A stretch of DNA of 64,000 nt from Eunapius fragilis (lineage: Eukaryota > Porifera > Demospongiae > Spongillida > Spongillidae): NCBI GenBank assembly GCA_963681505.1, contig OY811974.1:8518239-8582238 (forward strand), written 5' to 3'. Position numbers and translations under genes: made by a program. Below are positions 10,270 through 21,310 of the stretch, piece after piece (position 1 is the stretch's first letter; every line of letters starts with the position of its first letter). A model generated the notes under the pieces. The model had not been told where the DNA came from. It did no database searches and was given only the letters and a program-made list of their open reading frames with translations.

Positions 10270-13250
10270 AAATATACGTTTCTGTCGGTTGAACGTCGTG
10301 AATTAGACAGAAACTATGCTCCCTCCGTTTTGTGATTGGTTGTACAGCACGTGATTGCCACGTGGATAGAGGTTTAAATAGAAATGGAGCTGGGCTCTTA
10401 TTCAGTCTAAGTGTCGTGCACGTGCTGCTAACATTTTCTTGCTGCGATGCCTGGTGAGGGAGAAACGAATGAGCAGACTACGACAAGCGACTCGATAGCC
10501 CTACTACTAGAAGGCATGAGGCAGATGCAGGAGGAGCTCAAGGTGGTGCGACAGGGGCAGGAGGAGACAAGCCAGCGGTTCGCTATACAGTCGCATAAGG
10601 ATAGCTACTCCTTCAAGAAAAAAGGCAACGAGTGCCAGTTTAAAGCTAACCAGCAAGTGACAGATCGTCTGGCGGTGGTTGCGAGCTGTCTTGACCGGGT
10701 GGAGGCTATCGGCACATCTGGGAAAGAGCAGTTAGAGAGGGCGAGGAAAGAAGTTGTCGAAGGTTACTGGTATGTCCTTCCTCGCCCGCAGGCAGAAACT
10801 TATAAAGTTGGCGGATCGTTCTGAGTCGGGGTGGGCCGTCGTCGAGGAGTACGACGCGGATGCCCTAGCCGACAACTCTGAGGACGAGCGGAAGATCGAG
10901 AAGGCCGAAAAAGCGGCGGAAAGGAAGTTGGCCAAGCGAAGGAAGGCACAGGATGTGAAGCATAAAGCAGGGATTGCCAGGAGTGACGCTGCAGAGACCG
11001 TAAGGCAGACCTTACCAGTGCTGCAACCGAAGATCCCCAGTGCCGAGTCCAAGGCTGGAGGCAGTGGCATGGCCAGAGCTAGATTCCCTGTGGGGTCATG
11101 CTTCAGATGCGGTGACCCTGGCCATTTTCAGAGAGAGTGCCCAAAGATGGCACCGCCAAGGGCAGAGTATCCATTAATCAGTGGTGTTGAGCATGTGGAC
11201 ATGGAGGGTGTTGATGGAGGGGATGTGTCACCTTATATGTGGAGAAGTGGGGAGAATGTGTTACCTGAGGAAGACAAGTGTATCTCTAATACATATAGAT
11301 GCTGGGAAGCCCAAGAGGGAGATGATGGTATTGGTTCTGTAAGGGGACGGTTGGGTGCGTGTATTTCATACTGGGAGAAGGTGCTGTGTGCACCACCATG
11401 GGTGTTGGAAACACTGAGAAATGGGTATGTTAGAACTACCCTTCTATTCAGAACCGGCACCCTATGCACGTCCTAATCAGCATTCTGCTCAAGTAGAGGT
11501 AGAATTTGTTTCAAAAGCAGTAGCAGAGTTACTAAATGGTGGGTACATTGAGAAGGTATCCGAGCTACCTGTGGTATGTAGCCCATTATCTGTAGTTACC
11601 AATGGAGTGGGTAAACAACGGCTTGTAGTTAATCTACGGCATGTTAATCGCTCTCTTTGGAAACAAAAGTTCAAGTATGAAGATTTGCGTGTGGCGATGA
11701 TGATGTTCAAACAAGGTGAGTGGATGTTCTCATTTGATTTGAAAGCTGGTTATCATCATGTGGATGTTGCTAAGTGTCATCGTAAGTACTTGGGTTTTGA
11801 ATGGGGGGGAAGCTTTTACACATTTGTGGTATTGCCATTTGGGTTGTCCTCAGCACCTTATGTATTCACTATGATGATGCGTCCCTTGGTACGATTATGG
11901 CGTAGTAAGGGGTTAAAGGCAGTTGTGTATCTTGACGATGGCATTGTAGCAGTACCGGATGAGACAGGTGCAATTACTGCCAGTGGCTTCGTAAGGTACA
12001 CACTATATAAGGCGGGGTGGGTGTGTAATGAAGCTAAGTCCACCTGGGTGCCAACACATAGGCTGTCATGGTTAGAGTTTACTATGGATCTAGAGTTGGG
12101 GTTAATCATGGTGCCTGACAAGAAGATTGAAGCCTTAAAAGAAAAATTGCTTACAGCCATGGAGCAACCAATGCTTAGAGCTAGATTTATAGCAAGCTTA
12201 GTGGGTAAGATTATATCAATGAGTCTAGCTCTTGGCTCAGTGGCCAGATTCATGACACGTGCTTTATATGCACTGCTGCTAACTAGGCAGGCATGGTGCG
12301 ATAGGTTGCCTTTAACATCTGAGGCGAGGGAGGAACTTAAATTCTGGTCTGAGTCACTCAAAGAGTATAATGCACAACCTATATGGCACAGTCCATCTGC
12401 AGTCAGATGTGTGTACTCTGATGCTAGTGACACTGGTTACGGAGGCTATACAGTTGAGCATGGCATGCATGTTGCACAAGGGATGTGGTCACCAGAGGAA
12501 GCAAAGCAGAGCTCTACCTGGAGGGAACTGGTAGCAGTGGGTAGGGTGTTAGATTCAGTTGCAGGCAGGCTTTGTAATGCTCGAGTGCGTTGGTTCACAG
12601 ATAATCAGAATGTTGTACGCATTCTTCAAGTAGGTAGCAGAAAGCCCCATCTTCAGGTGGAGGCCTTAAGAGTGTTTAGATTTTGTATAAAGTACAATAT
12701 TCGGCTTGAGCCGGAATGGGTACCCAGGGAGATGAATGAGCTTGCAGACTATTTTAGTCGTGTGGTAGACTATGACGATTGGTACATTGACCATACTGTG
12801 TTTAAAATGGTGGATGATTGGTGGGGGCCACATAGAATCGATCGATTTGCAGCTCCATACAACAAGCAGGTAGAACGATTCAACTCACGTTATGCATGTT
12901 CTGGGACAGAGGCAGTGGATACTTTCACAGCGAACTGGTATGGGGAGAACAACTGGTGGTGTCCACCACCCAGTCTTATCCCAAGGGTGATTAGGCATGC
13001 AGAGTGTTGCAAAGCCCAAGGGACATTAGTAGTTCCATGGTGGGAGTCAGCCCCGTTTTGGCCCTTGTTGTGCCCTAAGGGTGGCAAATGGGCGTCATTT
13101 GTAGTGGATTGTGGGACATTGCCATTGTCAGAAGAGCTTATCAGACCAACAATTAGGTTCTACCCCCTGACAACCATATTCAAAATCTACCCGCAATGCT
13201 ATCACTGCAGTGTTAGGGAATTTTCCTCCAAATAAAGCTGAACCCATTTT
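10270..13250 (+). mobile_element. DIRS-type retroelement fossil
   Basis: Parts in order: a short leader with a TTTAAATA box; a gag-like coiled-coil and basic region from 10447; a CCHC zinc knuckle (CFRCGDPGHFQREC) at about 11098-11140; then a long frame (11421-13235) with reverse transcriptase (LPFGLSSAPYVF, then YLDD), RNase H (YSDASDTGYGGY), and the DRFA...NWWCPPPSLIPRV domain that follows RNase H in DIRS/PAT-like elements. The tyrosine recombinase expected downstream is not found, so the element is incomplete. The gag part carries one or two breaks, while the RT-RNase H frame looks whole. This suggests a fairly young but defective copy. Confidence 0.85.
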
Positions 13251-13633
13251 GCCGTAGCTTTTAGAATTGTGTCGATCAGTATATCGACTCCATTGTTGCT
13301 CTTCGTGTATGGTTTTTTGTTTTTGTGTTGTACTGTATGTTGCTCTATGTGGTTTGCAGGCGTGCACAATGACGCTGTACCTATGTGTGGTTAAGTGGTT
13401 AGTGCTGTACTGGGAGCATGAGGAGGGAGTTAAAAGTAATGGCTTTCACACAGGCACACAGCATTCTGCCCTTATACATGTACCATCCTAACAGCACTGG
13501 TCCCCAGCCCCTCCTGACGTGATTCACCCCCATCCCTAATACTGGTCCCCATTCCTCTTAATGCCAGGCTCCTCCCAGTATCAGTACAGTACCCTATAAA
13601 TGCAATAACAATGCAAATCAAAAAAAGTGGACG

Positions 13634-13690
13634 TAGTCTCGTACCCAGACCCAAAGTTTCACAGCTGCGGATGGATTACATCACCGCTAG
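13634..13690. mobile_element. Half copy related to the 119-bp palindrome
   Basis: It begins AGTCTCGTACCCAGACCC, then has an inserted AAAGTTT and continues CAGCTGCGGATGGA and TACATCACCGC, matching one arm of the element at 4521-4639. The second arm is absent, so this is a diverged single arm. Confidence 0.65.
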
Positions 13691-13928
13691 CCTAAGTGAA
13701 AAATGGGCCTGGTAAAGTCCTATATTCAATTCACCCAGAATGTCGGGGGACCAATCAGATTTGAGGTATGCGTTTATCACCCATTATCGTGCGATTAATT
13801 AGCAATTACCCGGCGCGAGTGGAGAGAGTGAGAGAGAGCGATCGAATCGGCATGCCGACATTTGGGGCATTCGAAGTTGAAAGAAACGCAACGGCTAGAT
13901 ACATGTAAGAAGCGGGATGGGCGCATGA

Positions 13929-14159
13929 ATGAATGATTTTTTAATAGTAATATTCGGTGCTCTTTTGGAATATTTCGCTTCTTCAAAGGTAATGGGTATG
14001 AGAAAATTTAGACTGGTGTCACACCGAAAGAATGTAGAACGCATGAAGCGATCTTTCATCCTATCCATTAAACGCGAGAATATCAGCGTTCATGTTTCAT
14101 CCCTGAGTATAACAACGTACGTCACAACAAAGATCAATGCGGACTGGAATGAGAGCTGA
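13929..14159 (+). pseudogene. Transposon-like N-terminal frame
   Basis: The encoded segment SSKVMGMRKFRL, then HRKN-x-ER-x-K, then SIKRENISVHVSS is also found on the minus strand at 52553-52400 and in diverged form at about 33018-32950 inside the TIR element 32377-33621. Three scattered, diverged copies with a shared frame point to a DNA-transposon protein with a basic N-terminus. The superfamily is not recognised. Confidence 0.5.
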
Positions 14160-16231
14160 GAGCATATTATCTGACATGGTGATAAATATGTGGGGGTTTG
14201 TATTCGTGGATTCTCTTACATCAGTGCGTGGATTGAGAAGTATAAAGTGGATCAGAAAAAAACAACACAGAAGTCCAAAGAGCTGAGGAAGCAATTGTAG
14301 ATACTTATACGTGTATTTGAACACGTAATTGTTGTCTTTTAATCTCGCAAACCCTCAGTATTCAAGGATGGGGAAAAGTCAATTTATTGCAAAAACTATG
14401 ACCAAGCACATAACTCAAACAGATATCAGAAGGTGCATTAGAATTCTTAATAATTCAACCTTTAATGCAACCATTGAGAATGTCTTTCATCTATGTTATA
14501 ACCTTTATTAAGCAAACGCATTAATATTTGCCTACGAGCATTAAGGACTGTTGAAGCGATTCTGACACAGGCGCCGGACAATGCTCTGGTCAACGCAGTA
14601 GGTACTGGGCAACTGCTCAGGAAGCATCAACAATAACCAGTGTCGTAGTCCAATAAGTACCACATGTAGCTACGAACTGAATATTTCAAAGTCACACCAA
14701 AGTAGCTCACAGTGGATGTACGGGTGTTTGTAACACACTACATGGGGATTATACTCAGAAGTGTTTACGGACAATGAATGACATGCTGGCTATGCTGAAG
14801 GCAGCGCAAATGGGTTGCAATCTCAGCTGTCCCATGGCGACCAGAAGCATACGTGTGACCCTGCAAATCCCAACAGGCTCTCGAGACAAGGTTCCACCAG
14901 CACCACACGAAGCATTAACTAATGTTTTATTGCTCTTTCAATACAAACGACAGTTTTGAAAACGAAATATTGAAGAAGACATTCTCTAAATGAAGCTGCA
15001 CGATGGTAATAAATGCGCTTTAAAAATGTCTTCTACTGTGTTTTAAATAATATACGCAAAGTGTATAGTCAGGCACGCCTTATCCTTTCAGTAGATCCTT
15101 TGGTATATGAAACCTGTGTTTGCTTTCGGTTGCATCGCGCCCCAATTGACAGTTTGGGCAACTCATACAATAAAGAGCCACGAGGGACACAAATTTCAAA
15201 TCTTATAACGATGTGCGATTAAAGGAATACTATGCGCGTGCGCGTCATAGTTATAAGATTGCAAAAAGAGAACCTTTCCGCTATGATATGTCCCCATCCT
15301 AAGTTTCACATGCATGCTAAATAAAATATTACTGACAAGTAGTTCTCTTCAGCGTCTGTTCCACTTCATTTATGAATTGTGGATAATTGTGACGGGGTTG
15401 GCAGAGCATACATCTAAACAACAAGCCTGTATATTCAAACCTTCCTTTAAGGTATAATCTAATTAAAGAACTCGCTACTTTAGACTGCACGGTCACTGTT
15501 CCTCTAAATCAGAAAATCAGCAGTTAAGTGGACAAGTGAGCTGGTGTGAATGTGGGTCAGCAGCAAAGAAAGTTACCTATATGACACCACATGGTAGCAT
15601 GTCTATTCCATGCTATCTTTAGTTAGGGGTCTCTCTTTTCATTGCGCTGCTCGGTCTGTAGTGGGTGCCATGGGTTGGTTGTCATGCACTAAACATCGAA
15701 ATCTGTACCTGACCTAAGATAAATTTGTTCCATCTGGTTTTCTACTACTGCCCCACTGCTCACCACTGCTTTTCTGAACAAAGCAGCATGTCTGCAGCAA
15801 ACAATTTCTACAAATGACAGAGAAACCACAAGTGCCATGAACTGGGCTGGGTGTGTTCTCTTTAGAGCAGTAAATCATTTTAATCATCATTATTCAAAAA
15901 AACATATTATTAGTTATAAACCAATGCACATGCATTTTACAGCATGCATTGCCAAGCACAATGCCCAGAAAGAATGGCCCTGGAGTTAGCTCTGATGTGC
16001 ATAGTTTGGTTTGTTCAATCAAATCCCTTGCTGGATTGTAAAAAGCATACACTGTTGAACCATCTTCAGCACATAAACTTCAATTTGTAAAATTGTATCG
16101 TATCTCCTGCTTGTATCATGTATGTTTTTATCTATGCACATGCCCTGTACTTATAAATCCAAGTCGTTGTTTTGTACTGTTTATGATGAGAGGTTTTTGT
16201 TGTTGGTTACCTAAAATACTACATACTCTAT

Positions 16232-16432
16232 ATGCTCGCACTGCCAAACACGTTTCAATTTTATCCTGATTCATTTTTGCCATTTGGCGTTAAACGTGGC
16301 ATACCTTCCAACAATATGCCTTGTGGTGCACTGATGGATATTGGTTTTAGTCAGCAGAAGCCCTGGTGTTCATATGGACGAATTATAAAGTTTGCATATG
16401 TAATAGCAAGGCATTGGCCTGGTACTTCAATG
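16232..16432 (+). other. Open frame of unknown origin upstream of AAA copy B
   Basis: A frame with NTFQFYPDSFLPFGVKRGIP and a tryptophan-containing PWCSYGRIIKF segment runs into the AAA exon region. Its composition looks protein-coding. I do not recognise it; it could be a transposase remnant or part of the 5' exon. Confidence 0.3.
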
Positions 16433-16879
16433 GGTAGAGGCCACGCCCCTCGTGTGCGCGCTCGACGACTTCCTGCCCGCCTTGGACCGCATCCTCCTGA
16501 GGCACGAGCCGCCCGGCACCCCGCCCCCAGGTGCCTCCCCCGCCGCGCCCCCTCTTGTCTCGGCCGGGGGACCGTGACCAGGAGTACGTGGAGCTCCTGG
16601 AGATGTACTGTCTCCTGAAGGCAAGGCTATTGGACGTGCAGATGAGGGGAGGGCCGTGGTGACGGGTTCCCAGCCCGCCTCACGCTTCCCGGGGTTTGCT
16701 GAGCGGTATTACAACGAAAACCTCCCCTCCCTCTCCTCCCTCGTACAACACTGCTGGTCCCTGCTCCGTTGCTACGAGGGACAAGGGGGAGGGGCCCTGG
16801 GGGAGGAACGGGGAGGGGTCCCCTGTCAGTACCTTCGCCTTTTACAGAAGCTGGGCCTCACAAATAAGGTGTGTGTGTG

Positions 16880-16941
<62 letters not shown>

Positions 16942-19267
16942 CATGTATGTGTTTAGTATGGTGGTTATATGACCACCTCGTATACATGTACTCACAGGAG
17001 CGGGAAGCTTTTCACTTCATCTTTGTGAACAACACTGGTACCTTGTTCCCCACGGTACGTACAGGGAATACATATTTGTGTATGTATTTTCACCCTTCCT
17101 ACTCCCCCCCCCCCATCTCCGCACCCCCCACACACAAAGCTCTACCCACGCTTCCAGCCCCCTATGGCCAACTCTGGGGTAGGGGGCAGCAGGACCACCT
17201 CCATGGCTCTGGCTGCAGCCACATTTGCCCAAATGTCACCCAAGGAGATGTGTGAGTGAGCCACCTCCAGTTATTCAAATAATGAACTACCTACTTCCTC
17301 CTCCCCTTCCTCCTCCCCTTCCTCCTCCCCTTACCCCTCCCTTTCCTCCTCCCCTTCCTCCTCCCTTCCTCCTTCCCTTCCTCCTCCCCTTCCTCCTCCC
17401 CTTCCTCCGCCTCCTCCCCAGTGCAGTTCTTTGACCAGCAGCGTCAACACATGAAGCAAGAGCTGTTTGAAGCTGATGATGAGTTTTCCTCTGTTACCAC
17501 AACAGCCTTCATAAAGATCCCTTCCACGGTGTTGAAAGTTTGGTAGGGGATGGAGGAGAGAGGGAAAGGAGTGTAGGGAGGGAGATGAGGGAAAGGAGAG
17601 AAGGAAGTGTGAAAAGGGATAGAGAGAGGAAATTGAAGAAGAGTTGGGAGGGGGGAGCGGTGGGAGGGAGGTGTAAGGAAAATTCATGTCGGATTGTACT
17701 GCCATGTGTAGACTATGTATTCACACCTCACAGCTGTGGGTGTGTGCTCAGTGCTGATGAACTGTACAAGGTGGACAAGACAGTTGTGGCGGACATCTTG
17801 GTGCAGGAGCACATGGAAGGGGAGGGTAGCCCGCCTGCACCGTCAGGTGACAGGAAGGATGAGGCGGAGCAGGAAGAGGTGAAAATGGAAGAGGTGGAGC
17901 TTGAAAATGATGAGCACAATTTGAAGGAAAGGAAAGTGTTGGAGCAGGAAGGGGAGGAGCAGGAAGGGGAGGAGCAGGATGCGGAGGAAGAGGACACATC
18001 TGCTGTGGAATCTCTTCTGCAGGAGAGCAGATCAAACATTCTGGTGGTTGTCAAGGAAACATCACATAAGAAGGGAAATACATGTATGCACATCCCAAAC
18101 TCGGCATACATACCAATCTAGCTGTGTTTTACATTGGCTCACTTCCTCCCCATCCACCTACATGTATCTTTAAGCTGGCAGTAAGCCATCCCAAGACGTT
18201 ACAATACCTTCTCCATACCAGAGTGATCTGGAGTACCTGGAAGACAACTTTGAGGTAAGTATGCTTGCACTGGTGTCAAAAGGAAGGCCCCACCCCATCA
18301 CCACACCCCCCCCCCCTCCTCCCGACAGCTGATAGAGGCTCTGGTCAAGGCCAGGAAGATGGAGCTGAGCGATGACATCATGTTTGCTCGCCCAGATCAG
18401 CGCAAACCTGAGGCCATCATTAGGGAGCTCAAGGCCAAAGCTAGGGGACTGAGGTGGGCGGGGTCATGGAGTGGGTGTGCTTTAGGTATGAATATTTTAA
18501 TGAATATTTGTTCTTGCATCATGTCTTTGTCTTTAGGTCCAAATTGAGAAACGTTTGGAGGCTACACGCAGAATTGGAGGTTGTGTGGGTGTGGCATGTG
18601 TGGGTGTGGTTGTGGAGATGATAGCACATTTGGGTTGAAATGTCTGTACTGTATTTGCATGTGACGCTCGTAACATGGCCTTATATGGTATGGGGCTTGT
18701 GATGACTTCATCTGATGCATACTTACTCATAGATGGACGAGGGATTGGTGAGGTGAGGTGGTGGGATAAGGGGTGAGAGCATGTGGGGTGGGGTGTGTGT
18801 GGTAGGATGATTAGTCTGTATGGGATCCCCCCCCCCCACCTCCCCCTCACTCTGCAGTGTGGCTTCCTAGACTGGAGAGGCTCTCAGAGCTGAGGAAGTT
18901 GGAGACATTTGAGAGGAATGTTTTATTGGTTCTCACAGGGTCCATGGTCTCCCGTAACCTAAGAAATCCTGGTAATTTGCCTGTGTGTGTGTGTGTGTCT
19001 ATGCATGTTCAGTGGTTCCTCCCCCCCATCTTTTGCAGTGGTGGGGGTAAGTAGTGAGTACATGTGTGCTATGCCCTTCTGTTGACAGGCTCCAATGGTG
19101 ATTCCTTGTTTGGACGTCACCTGACTATTGGTGCGGCCATTGGTCTGTTCTGTGAGGACCTCAGCGATGAGATACGCTCCAGGACATACTTCTATAAGAA
19201 CTCCAAGCTGGTAACTAAGTCGTTTGGAGGTGTCTTTTGTTATGACATCCAAACTCCTCTCTGCATG

Positions 19268-19318
<51 letters not shown>

Positions 19319-19479
19319 TGGGGTGCACAGGTGTCAGAGGGGCTGGTTCACATCAATGACCCGCCCCTCCATGACAGGGGAAACTTTCTGGACTGTGTGG
19401 TGGAGCTGGACCGAAGACTGTTGGACTACATAGTAGGCCTGGATACCGAGATGAATGAGCTGGTGGATGGAAGTGTGAG

Positions 19480-19525
<46 letters not shown>

Positions 19526-19938
19526 GGATGTGTGTTCCCTGTGACTACGTATCATATTGACCTGCAACGATAGCATTTTTTGCTCATCATTTTTCAAAAT
19601 TTTGTTATGCAACATTTGGTCATGTGATGGCAGTCTTGTGATGGTAGTCATGTGATGACAGTCATGTGATGGCAGTCATGTGATGGCAGTCATGTGATGG
19701 CAGTCATGTGATGGCAGTCATGTGGCTCATTCCCTCCTCCCCAGGACCTGTACACACCAGAGGTCACCCTATCACAGGTCTCCCTCCCACCTGAGCATGT
19801 TGCTGTCTTGATGAACACCTTTGAGTCATTTGATCTGTTCCAAAAGGTGAGCCACACCCCTTTGTTCAGCCATGTGTCGACACACACACGTGCACACATA
19901 CACACGTGCACACACGCATACACGCACGCATGCACACA

Positions 19939-19979
<41 letters not shown>

Positions 19980-21276
19980 ACATGAACACACACACACCTT
20001 TCCCTGCAGACATGTAAGGACCTTGGTCTTAGCACCAAGGGAACAGCTAGAGGACTGTGTTTGCTATTCTATGGACCTTCAGGGACAGGTACACACACAT
20101 GTAGAGGGACAGAGGGATGTGAAGGGCACAGGGGTTACCTAGGGGATGTGAGGGGCACAGGGGTTACCAAGGGGATTTGAGGGGCACAGGGGTTACCTAG
20201 GGGATGTGAGGGCCACAGTGGTTACCTAGGGGATGTGAGGGCCACAGGGGTTACCTAGGGGATGTAAAGGGCACAGGGGTTACCTAGGGGATGTGAGCTA
20301 CATGTACATACATATTGTGTACATGTTTTCTGTGGTGCTGTGTTCACTGGCATGGTTTTAAGGATACATGTATGTGTGTATAACCTCAGATTATGGAGAT
20401 GTTTAGGATGTTACATGTACCATCTATGGAGGTGTTGGGATGGTCCCATCTATGGAGGTGTTGGGATGGTCCCATCTATGGAGGTGTTGGGATGGTCCCA
20501 TCTATGGAGGTGTTGGGATGGTCCCATCTATGGAGGTGTTGGGATGGTCCCATCTATGGAGGTGTTGGGATGGTCCCATCAATGGAGGTGTTGGGATGGT
20601 CCCATCTATGGAGGTGTTGGGATGGTCCCATCTATGGAGGTGTTGGGATGGTCCCATCTATGGAGGTGTTGGGATGGTCCCATCTATGGAGGTGTTGGGA
20701 TGGTCCCATCTATGGAGGTGTTGGGATGGTCCCATCTATGGAGGTGTTGGGATGGTCCCATCTATGGAGGTGTTGGGATGGTCCCATCTATGGAGGTGTT
20801 GGGATGGTCCCATCTATGGAGGTGTTGGGATGGTCCCATCTATGGAGGTGTTGGGATGGTCCCATCTATGGAGGTGTTGAGGTGGTCCCATCTATGGAGG
20901 TGTTAGGATGGTGCATTGGACAAGAACTGTTCTGGGTTGTGTTTCCATGAGGACTGCTTGAATCCATGATGTAGGTTATTAATTGTTTGGTTGCATAATA
21001 GGAAAAACAATGACGGCAAATGCTGTGGCTAACTTCCTTAAGAAGAAGGTGTTGCTTGTGACTGTGTCCATGTTAGAGAAGAACCTCAGCAAGGTATGTA
21101 TGTATGTATGTATGTATGTATGTATGTATGTATGTATGTATGTATGTATGTATGTATGTATGTATGTATGTATGTATGTATGTGTGTGTATGTATGTATG
21201 TAGGTATGTATGTATGTATGTATGTATGTATGCATGTAGGTACGTACGTATGCATGCATGTATGTATGTATGTATG

Positions 21277-21310
<34 letters not shown>

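Larger units (their letters stand above)
13251..16231. other. Gene-poor unique stretch with DNA-element scraps
   Basis: Between the DIRS fossil and AAA copy B. It holds a 5' half relative of the 119-bp palindrome at about 13634-13690 (AGTCTCGTACCCAGACCC then a diverged arm) and a transposon-like reading frame at 13929-14159. A small inverted pair (ATCTTATAAC / GTTATAAGAT) lies at about 15200-15255. I see no host gene. Confidence 0.5.

Noticed and set aside
13377-13491. Search for a tyrosine recombinase after the DIRS RT-RNase H frame
   Set aside because: No recombinase-like motif seen in any frame; the element is taken as 3' incomplete.
17728-18111. Serine-rich minus-strand frame
   Set aside because: Shadow of the Glu-rich acidic exon of the AAA gene.
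20418-20910. CRISPR-like array
   Set aside because: Units are directly abutting with no unique spacers, in a eukaryotic intron: a minisatellite.
20340-20950. Long overlapping reading frames with repeating [20 protein letters not shown]
   Set aside because: They come from the 26-bp minisatellite, which reads open in all three frames; flanking exons splice across it.
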